DNA of 64,000 bases from Paraburkholderia unamae. Its GTDB lineage: Bacteria; Pseudomonadota; Gammaproteobacteria; Burkholderiales; Burkholderiaceae. The stretch is from assembly GCF_003268775.1 (NCBI RefSeq), contig NZ_QLSU01000001.1:310001-374000 (forward strand), in the 5' to 3' direction. Positions 56,516 through 64,000 of the stretch are shown here, in pieces. Position 1 is the first letter of the stretch. Every line of letters begins with the position of its first letter. The translations under genes were made by a program, and so were the position numbers. The notes beneath the pieces were generated by a model. It had not been told where the DNA came from and searched no databases. It saw only the letters and a program-made list of their open reading frames with translations.

Positions 56516-56575
56516 GTCCGGCCAACGGGTCCGCCGGCGGGCGTGCGCCACTTCCGCAAGCCCTCTACGTCTCTG
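56516..56575 (+). repeat. Right-end repeat, copy 3 (60 bp, outer boundary)
   Basis: GTCCGGCCAACGGGTC at the start and CTCTACGTCTCTG at the end, followed by TTCGAGG, which is SDR coding sequence on the minus strand. No left-end repeat follows, so the array stops here. Confidence 0.88.
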
Positions 56576-56712
56576 TTCGAGGCCGCGTAATAGCCCGGAC
56601 CCCGGAAAGCCCGCGAGCCCCGCCACCGTTGTGATATTGATCACGTGGCCCTTGCGGCGCGCGCGCATACCGGGCAATACGGCGCGTGTGAGCGCGCAAA
56701 GGCCGAACGGCG
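56576..56712 (-). pseudogene. SDR pseudogene, middle part
   Basis: Minus-strand reading gives FGLCALTRAVLPGMRARRKG, HVINITTVAGLAGFPG, then, after an apparent one-base insertion, GYYAAS up to the island edge. This is the catalytic Ser to Tyr region of an SDR and continues directly into KHAVEGF of the fragment ending at 49854. The NAD-binding N-terminus is not found upstream, so the gene is also truncated there. Confidence 0.78.
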
Positions 56713-56920
56713 CGGTGGAAGGCACCCGCGCGCGAAACCGGCTGGCGCGCGGGCGCAAATCCGGACGATAGCGGCCATGCCCAAAGTTTGCCGAAGCGCC
56801 AATCGCGCGAGCCATGTACCATACGGCGCTTGCGCATCCATGCAGCCCCATGCAGGGAACAACTCAAAAGCGCTTGCAAGCGCGCCCCGATTCACAGTCA
56901 TTCGCCGGAGAAGAACCCCG

Positions 56921-57772
56921 ATGTCCACCGTCACCGCGCCCGAACATGCCGATATCGTCGAAGCCGCACGCGCCCTCGAAGCACGCTATGGCACGCCCTG
57001 GTCCACCCCGCTGCCGGCCTGGAACGAAACGCTCGATACGCTGCTCGCGCATCGTTCGGTGCGCAATTACGCGGACCGCCCGCTGCCCGCGGGCACGCTG
57101 GAAACGCTGATCGCCGCCGCGCAATCGGCTTCCACCTCGTCGAATCTGCAAACGTGGAGCGTGGTTGCCGTCGAAAACCCCGCACGCAAGGCACGCCTTG
57201 CCGAACTCGCGGGCGGTCAGTCGCACGTTCGCGAAGCGCCGCTCTTTCTCGTGTGGCTCGCCGACCTCGCGCGCCTCGAAGCCGCCGGCGCGCGCAACAG
57301 TGCGAGCGTCGAAGGACTGCACTACATCGAAACGCTGTTCGTCGGCGTGATCGATGCCGCGCTCGCTGCGCAAAATGCTGTGGTCGCGCTCGAATCGCTC
57401 GGCATGAGCGCCGTTTATATCGGCGGCATCCGCAATCAGCCCGAGCAGGTGGCCGCCGAACTTGGCCTGCCGCCGCGCGTGCTGCCCGTGTTCGGCCTGT
57501 GCGTGGGCTACCCCGACGAAACGCAGCCCGCGCAGGTGAAGCCGCGTCTGCCGCAGGCGGTCGTGCTCCATCGCGAGCAGTACGATGCGCCCTCGCAAGT
57601 GGCCGAAATTGCCCAGTACGACGAAGTAATGGGCGGCTTCCAGACCACCCAGGGCTTGAGCGCGGCGGGCTGGACCTCGCGCTCGCTCGCGCGCTGGCGC
57701 AGCCGCGAGTCGCTGCACGGCCGCGACCGCCTGCGTGACGCGCTCAACGCGCTCGGCTTCGAGCTGCGCTGA
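56921..57772 (+). CDS. NfsA-like nitroreductase / flavin oxidoreductase
   Basis: 283 aa from the ATG at 56921. Nitroreductase fold: RSVRNYADRPLPAGTLETLI (FMN phosphate-binding Arg/Ser), AAQSASTSSNLQTWSVVAVE, and GMSAVYIGGIRNQPEQVAAEL, which is typical of NADPH-dependent NfsA-type enzymes. It should reduce nitroaromatics or quinones using FMN. Its start lies about 200 bp beyond the SDR remnant; followed 94 bp later by the ketopantoate reductase-like gene. Confidence 0.87.
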   Translation: MSTVTAPEHADIVEAARALEARYGTPWSTPLPAWNETLDTLLAHRSVRNYADRPLPAGTLETLIAAAQSASTSSNLQTWSVVAVENPARKARLAELAGGQSHVREAPLFLVWLADLARLEAAGARNSASVEGLHYIETLFVGVIDAALAAQNAVVALESLGMSAVYIGGIRNQPEQVAAELGLPPRVLPVFGLCVGYPDETQPAQVKPRLPQAVVLHREQYDAPSQVAEIAQYDEVMGGFQTTQGLSAAGWTSRSLARWRSRESLHGRDRLRDALNALGFELR

Positions 57773-57866
57773 ACGCACCATACGATGGCCAGGCGCGCGC
57801 GGGTTGCATGATCCGCCGCGCCGCTCGACGAATGCGAAGTACGCACGCTCCAGAGGAGAAACGCAA

Positions 57867-58778
57867 ATGAAAGTTGCTGTCATGGGCGCGGGCGCGGTGG
57901 GCTGCTTTTACGGCGGCATGCTCGCGCGCGCGGGACACGATGTGGTCTTGATCGGCCGACCGCAGCACGTCGAGTCCATCGCACGCGACGGGCTGCGTTT
58001 CGAAGCGCAGCAGTTCGACGAGCGCATTGGCGCGCCGCGCCTCACGGCCAGCACCGAGGCGGCCGCTGTCGCGGGCGCGGACCTCGTGCTGTTCTGCGTG
58101 AAATCGACCGACACCGAAAGCGCGGGCGCTTCGATCAAGCCGCATCTCGGCGAGCACACGCTCGTGCTCACGCTCCAGAACGGCGTGGACAACGCGGAGC
58201 GCCTGCGCGGCGTGATTACGCAGGACGTGGCCGCCGCCGTGGTCTATGTCGCCACCGAAATGGCCGGTCCGGGCCACGTACGCCACCACGGGCGCGGCGA
58301 ACTCGTGATCGAGCCGGCGCGCGCGAGCGAAACCGCCGCGCGTGCGCTCATCGCAGCGGGCGTGCCCACGGAAATCTCGCCCAATGTGCGCGGCGCGCTG
58401 TGGGCCAAGCTGATCGTGAACTGCGCGTACAACGCGCTGTCGGCCATCACGCAACTCCCTTACGGGCGGCTCGTGCAAGGCGCGGGCGTGAGCGACGCGA
58501 TGAGCGACATCGTGGCCGAATGCGTGGCGGTCGCGCAAGCGGACGGCGTGACCCTGCCGCCCGGCGTGGACGGCGCCGTGAGCCACATCGCGCAGACCAT
58601 GCCCGGCCAGTATTCGTCGACGGCACAGGATCTCGCGCGCGGCAAGCGCAGCGAAATCGATCACCTCAACGGCTATGTCGTGCAACGCGGCGCGGCGCTG
58701 GGCGTGCCCACGCCCGCGAACAGGCTGCTGCAAACGCTCGTGCGTCTCATCGAGGACAAGGCGCACGCGGTGATTTAG
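57867..58778 (+). CDS. 2-dehydropantoate 2-reductase family protein
   Basis: 303 aa from the ATG at 57867 (AGAGGAGAA upstream). NADP-binding GAGAVGCFYGGMLARAGHDV (residues 7-26), the KSTDTE loop, LTLQNGVDN, then the catalytic Lys in RGALWAKLIVNCAYNALSA and a C-terminal SSTAQDLARGKRSEIDHLNG block. These are the ApbA/PanE hallmarks. It reduces ketopantoate in pantothenate synthesis, but many Burkholderia carry several paralogues, so this may act on another 2-keto acid. Confidence 0.88.
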   Translation: MKVAVMGAGAVGCFYGGMLARAGHDVVLIGRPQHVESIARDGLRFEAQQFDERIGAPRLTASTEAAAVAGADLVLFCVKSTDTESAGASIKPHLGEHTLVLTLQNGVDNAERLRGVITQDVAAAVVYVATEMAGPGHVRHHGRGELVIEPARASETAARALIAAGVPTEISPNVRGALWAKLIVNCAYNALSAITQLPYGRLVQGAGVSDAMSDIVAECVAVAQADGVTLPPGVDGAVSHIAQTMPGQYSSTAQDLARGKRSEIDHLNGYVVQRGAALGVPTPANRLLQTLVRLIEDKAHAVI

Positions 58779-58889
58779 GGCCGCCCTGGCCCGCGTATGC
58801 GTCCGGTAGCGTCCGGCAACGGCTGGGGCAGCTTCTCGCGGAAGATCGCGAAGCGCCCCATGCGCGAGCAAGCATGCACGCCGAAAACC

Positions 58890-59339
58890 TCAGCGTTCGA
58901 ACACGAGCAAAGTGGACGTAGCCGAGGCGTAAAGCTTGCCCTGCGCGTCGGTGATGCTGGCTTCCGTGAAGGCTGCGCGCCGCCCGATGCTGAGCACGCG
59001 TCCTTCGGCGCGCACGAGGCCCGTATGGGCCGTCATGGGCCGGTGATAGGACACCTTCAGCTCCAGCGTGGTGTAGCCCTGATTGGGGCCGAGGCGCGAA
59101 TGCGCGGCGCAGCCGCAGGCGGAGTCGAGCAACGTGGCGGCATATCCGCCGTGCACGGTGCCAATGGGGTTGTACACGTGAAAGCCGGGCGTGGCCTCGA
59201 ACACGACGCGGCCCTCTTCCACCTCGGCAAGCTCGAAGCCGAGCGTGTCGCCGATGGACGGGCCGCGCCCGCCCTGCAACATGCGCTGCAACTGTTCCAG
59301 GCCGGTCAGGCCGGCGGGCAATTCTTCTACGAGGTTCAT
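58890..59339 (-). CDS. Hotdog thioesterase next to the box cluster
   Basis: 149 aa. PaaI-type hotdog fold with GFHVYNPIGTVHGGYAATLLDSA, which has the intact HGG, and ELKVSYHRPMTAHTG. It lies downstream of boxA in the same direction (146 bp gap). A thioesterase here could free CoA from benzoyl-CoA or dead-end CoA esters and so protect the CoA pool. That role is inferred from position. Confidence 0.83.
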   Translation of the reverse strand: MNLVEELPAGLTGLEQLQRMLQGGRGPSIGDTLGFELAEVEEGRVVFEATPGFHVYNPIGTVHGGYAATLLDSACGCAAHSRLGPNQGYTTLELKVSYHRPMTAHTGLVRAEGRVLSIGRRAAFTEASITDAQGKLYASATSTLLVFER

Positions 59340-59485
59340 GGCGGCGGTCTCTGTCGAAAGGTCGCGCGTCTGCGCGCGCGGGTCAAATGGTGCAATCGCG
59401 GCGCAGCAACGCGCCGGTTCGCCATCGTACCGTTTTTCGAACGATCGTGCTTAAAGCGCCTGAAGTGCAACAGCCCGCCGAGGTT

Positions 59486-60775
59486 TCAATACGTCTCCAG
59501 GTGCAGTCGCCCTTCGCGCTTGAGCCGCTCCCACAGCGCCTCCCAGTCCATGCCGTGCTTGCCGGCTATCTCCTGGAGCGCTTGCAGCACGCCGTCTTCC
59601 ATGCCCTTGAGCCCGCAAACGTAGATATGCGTGTTGCCGTCCTTGAGCAGTTGCGCGACGTCGACGGCGCGCTCGCGCATCGCGTCCTGCACGTAGCGCC
59701 TCGGCTGGCCCGGCGTGCGCGAAAAGGCCAGGTTCGTGTCGATGAAATCCTTCGGCAGATTCATCAGCGGTCCGAAGTATGGCAACTCCTGCTGGGTGCG
59801 CGCGCCGAAAAACAGCATGAGCTTGCCGGTGGCGCCCTTGAGCCGGCGGCGGCGGCGATATTCGGTCATCGCGCGCATGGGTGCCGAGCCGGTGCCCGTG
59901 CAGATCATCAGCAGGTGCGAGTTCGGATGGTTCGGCATGAGGAAGGTATTGCCGAACGGGCCGATCACCGTCACCACGTCGCCCTTTTTCAGGTCGCACA
60001 GGTAATTCGAGCACACGCCGTCGGTGGCGTTGCCGCTGTGGTCGCGCGTCACGCGCTTCACCGTGAGCGAGACGTTGTTGTAGCCGGGGCGCTCGCCGTC
60101 GCGCGGGCTGGCGATCGAATACTGGCGCGCATGGTGAACGCGTCCCTCGGCGTTCGCGCCAGGCGGCAGGATGCCGATCGACTGGCCTTCCAGCACCGGG
60201 AACGGCATCACGCCAAAGTCGAGCACGATGTGATGAATATCGCTTTCGGTGGCGTCGTCGGTGAGGCGATAGTTGCCCACCACGGTCGCCGTGGTGGGCG
60301 CCTTGTGCGTGTACAGGTGAACGTAGGGCCGCGCCGCCGACCACGGCGGCAGCGTCGAGCCGCGCACCATATCGGAGCCCGCGATGGGCGCGTCGGCGGC
60401 TTCGGGCGCGGCGTCTGATGCAAGATCGCGCGAGGAGCCGGCGGCGGCCTGGGCCGCGCCGCCGCTCTGAGGTGGCGCTTGCACCGGCGCACCCACCGAA
60501 GGATTCTGCGCGGGCAACTCGTCCCACGTGAACTGCTCGTCCGTGCCGTACACCTCGGCCTTCAGCACGTTGCGCCAGTTGTCGATCGCGCCGGTCGGGC
60601 ACGGCGGCACGCAGGCCATGCAGGCGTTGCAGGTATCGGCCTTCACCACATAGTTGTTGCCGTCGTGCGTGATCGCGTCGACCGGACACGTCTCCTCGCA
60701 CGTATTGCAGCGTATGCAGATTTCAGGATCGATCAGGTGCTGCCTGAGAATTTCCACGGGTACCGGACCGTTCAT
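59486..60775 (-). CDS. boxA: Benzoyl-CoA 2,3-epoxidase reductase component BoxA
   Basis: 429 aa. Two 4Fe-4S clusters near the N-terminus: [12 protein letters not shown] (Cys20, 23, 26, 30) and [12 protein letters not shown] (Cys49, 52, 55, 59). An Ala/Gly-rich linker of about 60 residues leads to a FAD/NADP(H) reductase domain ([11 protein letters not shown] for [17 protein letters not shown] for NADP). It passes electrons to BoxB. GGAG is 6 nt before the ATG. Lies 54 bp after boxB. Confidence 0.94.
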   Translation of the reverse strand: MNGPVPVEILRQHLIDPEICIRCNTCEETCPVDAITHDGNNYVVKADTCNACMACVPPCPTGAIDNWRNVLKAEVYGTDEQFTWDELPAQNPSVGAPVQAPPQSGGAAQAAAGSSRDLASDAAPEAADAPIAGSDMVRGSTLPPWSAARPYVHLYTHKAPTTATVVGNYRLTDDATESDIHHIVLDFGVMPFPVLEGQSIGILPPGANAEGRVHHARQYSIASPRDGERPGYNNVSLTVKRVTRDHSGNATDGVCSNYLCDLKKGDVVTVIGPFGNTFLMPNHPNSHLLMICTGTGSAPMRAMTEYRRRRRLKGATGKLMLFFGARTQQELPYFGPLMNLPKDFIDTNLAFSRTPGQPRRYVQDAMRERAVDVAQLLKDGNTHIYVCGLKGMEDGVLQALQEIAGKHGMDWEALWERLKREGRLHLETY

Positions 60776-60829
60776 GTTTGTCTCCCGCCGCGGCGCGCGA
60801 ACCAGGTGCCGCGCGGCGCGGCTGCCTCC

Positions 60830-62257
60830 TCAGTTGAAGCGCACGTACTCGAAGTCGACCGGCTGCCGGTTGATGCCCATGGCCGGCGGCGCGATCCAGT
60901 TGGCGAACTTGCCCGGCTCGACCACGCGCCCCATGAGCGAGGCCACATACGCGCGGTCCTCGGGCGTGGGCAGCCATTTCGCCTCGTTCGCCGCCCATTC
61001 GGCCTCGCCGATCACGCGGCCTTCGGGCGACACGCGCACGCCCGCGAAGGTGCCGATCTGGCGATTGAACGCCTTGTGCGGCACGGTGAGCCGAACGTCG
61101 ATGCCCGCCTTCTCCAGCACCTTGTTCCAGCGGTTCACGCCCGCGATCGAGTCCTTGATGTAGTCGTCGCGCAGCACCTCGTTCATGGCGTTGAGCATCG
61201 GCACCTCGCGCTCCACCAGCTTGCCTTCCTGCACGTCCAGCAGCCGGTATTGCTGGCCTTCGAGACGATGGTCGTCGTCGCGTTTGGTCTCCTCGTAGCG
61301 GCCCTTCAGGCCCGAGCTATAGAAGATCGCGGCGTTCGACGAGTGATCGGCGCCGAACAGGTCGATCGTCACCGAGTAGTGAAAGTTCAGGTAGCGCTGG
61401 ATCGTTTCGAGGTCGATCACGCCCGCGCCGCGCAGGCGGCTCACGTCGTCGGTCTTGAGCTCGTTCATGACCTGCGCGGTGCGTTGCACGACGCGCGAGA
61501 TGCCTGATTCGCCCACGAACATGTGATGCGCTTCCTCGGTCAGCATGAACTTCGTGGTGCGGGCGAGCGGGTCGAAGCCCGACTCGGACAGCGCCGAAAG
61601 CTGGAACTTGCCGTCGCGGTCGGTGAAATACGTGAACATGTAGAACGCCAGCCAGTCGGGCGTTTTCTCGTTGAACGCGCCGAGAATGCGCGGGTTGTCG
61701 TCGTCGCCCGAGCGGCGCTCCAGTAATGCTTCGGCTTCCTCACGACCGTCGCGGCCGAAGTAGCGATGCAACAGGTAGACCATCGCCCACAGGTGCCGGC
61801 CTTCCTCCACGTTCACCTGGAACAGGTTGCGCAGGTCGTACTGGGAAGGCGCGGTCAAGCCGAGATGGCGCTGCTGCTCGACCGAAGCGGGTTCCGTGTC
61901 GCCCTGCGTGACGATGATGCGGCGCAGGTTCGCGCGGTGCTCGCCCGGCACGTCCTGCCATGCGGCTTCACCCTTGTGCGCGCCGAAGTGAATCGTGCGA
62001 TCGGCCTCGCCCGGCGTGAGAAAGATACCCCAGCGGTAGTCGGGCATCTTCACGTGGTCGAAGTGCGCCCAGCCGCCCGCGTCCACGCTCACCGCCGTGC
62101 GCAGGTACACATCGTAGCCGTGCGAGCCGTCCGGCCCCATGTCGCCCCACCACGAAAGAAAATTGGGCTGCCACTGCTCCAGCGCGCGTTGCAGCGCGCG
62201 ATCGTCGGCGAGATTGACGTTGTTGGGGATCTTTTCGCTGTAGTTGATCGTGGACAT
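60830..62257 (-). CDS. boxB: Benzoyl-CoA 2,3-epoxidase oxygenase component BoxB
   Basis: 475 aa, the family's normal length. Two EExxH di-iron motifs: EEGRH (151-155) and EEAHH (241-245), each in a long helix. N-terminus ends in the SWWGDMGPDGSHGYDVYLRT segment typical of BoxB. It inserts one oxygen atom into benzoyl-CoA to give the 2,3-epoxide. AGGAA lies 5 nt before the ATG. Between boxC and boxA. Confidence 0.95.
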   Translation of the reverse strand: MSTINYSEKIPNNVNLADDRALQRALEQWQPNFLSWWGDMGPDGSHGYDVYLRTAVSVDAGGWAHFDHVKMPDYRWGIFLTPGEADRTIHFGAHKGEAAWQDVPGEHRANLRRIIVTQGDTEPASVEQQRHLGLTAPSQYDLRNLFQVNVEEGRHLWAMVYLLHRYFGRDGREEAEALLERRSGDDDNPRILGAFNEKTPDWLAFYMFTYFTDRDGKFQLSALSESGFDPLARTTKFMLTEEAHHMFVGESGISRVVQRTAQVMNELKTDDVSRLRGAGVIDLETIQRYLNFHYSVTIDLFGADHSSNAAIFYSSGLKGRYEETKRDDDHRLEGQQYRLLDVQEGKLVEREVPMLNAMNEVLRDDYIKDSIAGVNRWNKVLEKAGIDVRLTVPHKAFNRQIGTFAGVRVSPEGRVIGEAEWAANEAKWLPTPEDRAYVASLMGRVVEPGKFANWIAPPAMGINRQPVDFEYVRFN

Positions 62258-62325
62258 TTGAGTTCCTTGCGGCGGGCATCAACGGATGCGGCGGATACGG
62301 TGGCTGCGGCTATCAGATGGCGCGA

Positions 62326-63996
62326 TCAAACGCGGGCAACGTCGAACTGCGCCTTGCTGCCCTTGCCGTACACCTTGAGCGCGCCCTTCTCGCCCACGGC
62401 GTTGGGCCGGTTGAAGATCCAGTTCTGCCACGCGGAAAGACGCCCGAAAATGCGCGTTTCCATGGTTTCCAGCCCGTTGAAGCGCAGGTTCGCTTCGAGA
62501 CCCGTGAGCGCGTCGGGCGACATGGCCGCGCGTTCTTCCAGCGCAAGACGAATTTCGTCGGGCCAGTCGATATCGTCGGGCGAGGCCGTCACGAGGCCAA
62601 GGTGCTCGGCCTCGACGGGCTTCACGGCCACGCCGATCTTCGCGCGCACGGCGTCCATGGGTTCGGTTTCCTCATAGAACCGGCGCGCGAGTCTGGACTG
62701 CTGCGTGACCATCGGATAGAGGCCGAAATTCGCTTCGGAAAGCGTGATCGCCGGTTCCTCGTCTTCGTTCGCGGGCAACGCCGCCATATAGGCGCGGTCG
62801 GCGGCGAACGCCAGCTCGGCGAAGGTGCCCGCGAAGCACGAACCCGGCTCGATCAGCGCGAACAGCGAGCGCGAGGAAACGTCGATGCGCGCCAGCGTAC
62901 GGCGCAGCATGCCGATGGTTTCGCGCACGAACCAGTGCTCACGGTGGGCGAGCAACGCGGCGTCGGCGGCGAGCACGGTGCGCGCGTCGCCTTCGGTCTT
63001 CAGGATCCACGTGCCGATGTCCAGCTCGTTGGTGCGCATGGTGAGAATCGCGTCGTCAAGCTCGCGGGCGAACTGTAGCGGCCACCACGACGCACCGGCG
63101 GCGACGATCGATTCGATGTCCGAAGCAGGCACCGTGGCGGGCGCTTTCGCCGTGAACGTGGCGGTGCGCTTCGCGCGGTCGATCGCCACTTCCACCGTAG
63201 CGTAGCTCAGGCCGCCGGCGTGCTCCACGCGCTCGACGCGCATGAGCGCCACGCCCTGCGCACCGGCCGGGCGGTCGCTCGCGGCGGCCAGTTCGAGCGC
63301 GCGCGCCTGCACGGCCGGGCCGAACTGGTTGGGCTTCACGACCTCATCGACGAGGCGCCAGGCCTTGGCCCGCTCGCCGCGAATGCCTTCCACCAGGGTA
63401 CAGAAAATGTCGGCGCGGTCGTGGCGCACCTTGCGCTTGTCGGTCAGGCGCGTGAGGCCGCCCGTGCCCGGCAGTACGCCGAGCAGCGGCACCTCGGGCA
63501 GCGCGACCGACGACGACCGGTCGTCCACGAGCATGATCTCGTCGCACGCGAGCGCCAGTTCATAGCCGCCGCCCGCGCAGGCGCCGTTCACGGCGGCAAT
63601 GAACTTCAGGCCCGAGTGGCGCGACGAATCTTCCATGCCGTTGCGCGTTTCGTTGGTGAACTTGCAGAAGTTGACCTTCCACGCATGAGCGGAAAGCCCG
63701 AGCATGAAGATATTCGCGCCCGAGCAGAACACGCGGTCTTTCAGGCTGGTCAGCACGACGGTGCGCACTTCCGGGTGCTCGAAGCGGATGCGCTGAAGTG
63801 CATCGTGCAGTTCGATATCGACGCCCAGGTCGTACGAATTGAGCTTGAGCTTGTAGCCCTCGCGAATGCCGCCGTCCTCGGCGATATCGATGCCGAGCGT
63901 GGCGACGGGGCCATCGAACGCGAGTTTCCAGTGGCGGTACTGCGAGGGATCGGTGCGGTAGTCGACTCGTTGCGGGGCGACGGCGGTTTCGGCCAT
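62326..63996 (-). CDS. boxC: 2,3-epoxybenzoyl-CoA dihydrolase (benzoyl-CoA-dihydrodiol lyase) BoxC
   Basis: 556 aa. Two crotonase-like halves. The first has FCSGANIFMLGLSAHAWKVN (oxyanion hole region) and VNGACAGGGYELALACDEI; GVLPGTGGLTRL completes the pattern. The second half (about 285-550) is diverged. It opens the ring of the epoxide with two waters to give the dialdehyde-derived CoA ester plus formate. The ATG at 63996 is 4 bases from the window edge. First visible gene of the leftward box operon. Confidence 0.95.
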   Translation of the reverse strand: MAETAVAPQRVDYRTDPSQYRHWKLAFDGPVATLGIDIAEDGGIREGYKLKLNSYDLGVDIELHDALQRIRFEHPEVRTVVLTSLKDRVFCSGANIFMLGLSAHAWKVNFCKFTNETRNGMEDSSRHSGLKFIAAVNGACAGGGYELALACDEIMLVDDRSSSVALPEVPLLGVLPGTGGLTRLTDKRKVRHDRADIFCTLVEGIRGERAKAWRLVDEVVKPNQFGPAVQARALELAAASDRPAGAQGVALMRVERVEHAGGLSYATVEVAIDRAKRTATFTAKAPATVPASDIESIVAAGASWWPLQFARELDDAILTMRTNELDIGTWILKTEGDARTVLAADAALLAHREHWFVRETIGMLRRTLARIDVSSRSLFALIEPGSCFAGTFAELAFAADRAYMAALPANEDEEPAITLSEANFGLYPMVTQQSRLARRFYEETEPMDAVRAKIGVAVKPVEAEHLGLVTASPDDIDWPDEIRLALEERAAMSPDALTGLEANLRFNGLETMETRIFGRLSAWQNWIFNRPNAVGEKGALKVYGKGSKAQFDVARV

Positions 63997-64000
63997 GAGC

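Larger units (their letters stand above)
49853..56575 (+). mobile_element. Three-unit cassette-like island inserted in an SDR gene
   Basis: 6723 bp made of three head-to-tail units: 49853-52557, 52558-54452, 54453-56575. Each starts with TT plus a shared 128-bp left end and finishes with a shared 60-bp right end ending CTCTG. Junctions read ctctg-TT-ggatg and ctctg-TT-aaatg; the outer edges read gtgt-TT-tgatg and ctctg-TT-cgagg, with gtgt and cgagg belonging to the SDR gene. Orientation of the ends is the same in all units though the cargo genes point both ways. No recombinase or transposase is encoded. See the separate repeat entries. Confidence 0.8.

Noticed and set aside
49853..56575. Island as an ordinary insertion sequence or composite transposon
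   Set aside because: No transposase is encoded, the ends are not inverted repeats of each other, and there are three direct units rather than two flanking IS copies.

Overview
The window reads as chromosomal DNA of a high-GC betaproteobacterium of the Burkholderia/Paraburkholderia/Caballeronia group. The evidence is a cepacian-type (bce) exopolysaccharide cluster at one end, a box cluster for aerobic benzoyl-CoA breakdown at the other, many ABC importers, and small DUF4148, DUF2501 and DUF1656 proteins typical of the group. Function calls rest on motifs read by eye; no database search was run.

Layout. 1-9661 (minus strand): bceB-C-D-E-F-G-H-I, the last cut by the window edge, for priming, UDP-glucuronate supply, phosphatase, export lipoprotein, tyrosine autokinase, two glycosyltransferases and a membrane polymerase-like protein. 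bceA is divergent at 10166-11686. 11737-16858: a protein built on a transposase DNA-binding domain (no catalytic domain), two small exported proteins, a DUF4337 membrane protein and a LuxR-type regulator. 16951-21893 (minus): livKHMGF branched-chain amino-acid importer with a strong hairpin terminator after livK. 22862-25748: a second ABC importer (DUF534/TrpX type). 25876-30857: thioesterase, class V aminotransferase, methyltransferase, orphan sugar-type binding protein, HAD phosphatase. 31061-36481: marR plus a four-gene AaeB/FUSC efflux system. 36501-44836 (minus): alpha-2-macroglobulin and pbpC. 45205-46665: divergent SDR and tetR genes sharing two near-identical palindromic operators. 46811-49444: DUF4148 protein, methanethiol oxidase (SELENBP1 type) and a membrane protein.

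49853-56575 is the most unusual part. A 6.7-kb island splits an old SDR gene at its YxxxK active-site motif. It consists of three head-to-tail units, each with the same left end (about 128 bp, with a conserved hairpin) and the same right end (exactly 60 bp), joined at a shared TT dinucleotide. The cargos differ: (1) a low-GC P-loop ATPase that may be a defence gene, (2) an Amj-like lipid II flippase plus an S51 peptidase, (3) an AraC remnant plus an MFS exporter. No recombinase or transposase is encoded inside. It looks like a cassette array mobilised in trans, and is neither an ordinary insertion sequence nor a canonical integron.

56921-63996: nitroreductase and ketopantoate reductase-like genes, then (minus) boxC, boxB, boxA and a hotdog thioesterase, which together epoxidise and open the ring of benzoyl-CoA.
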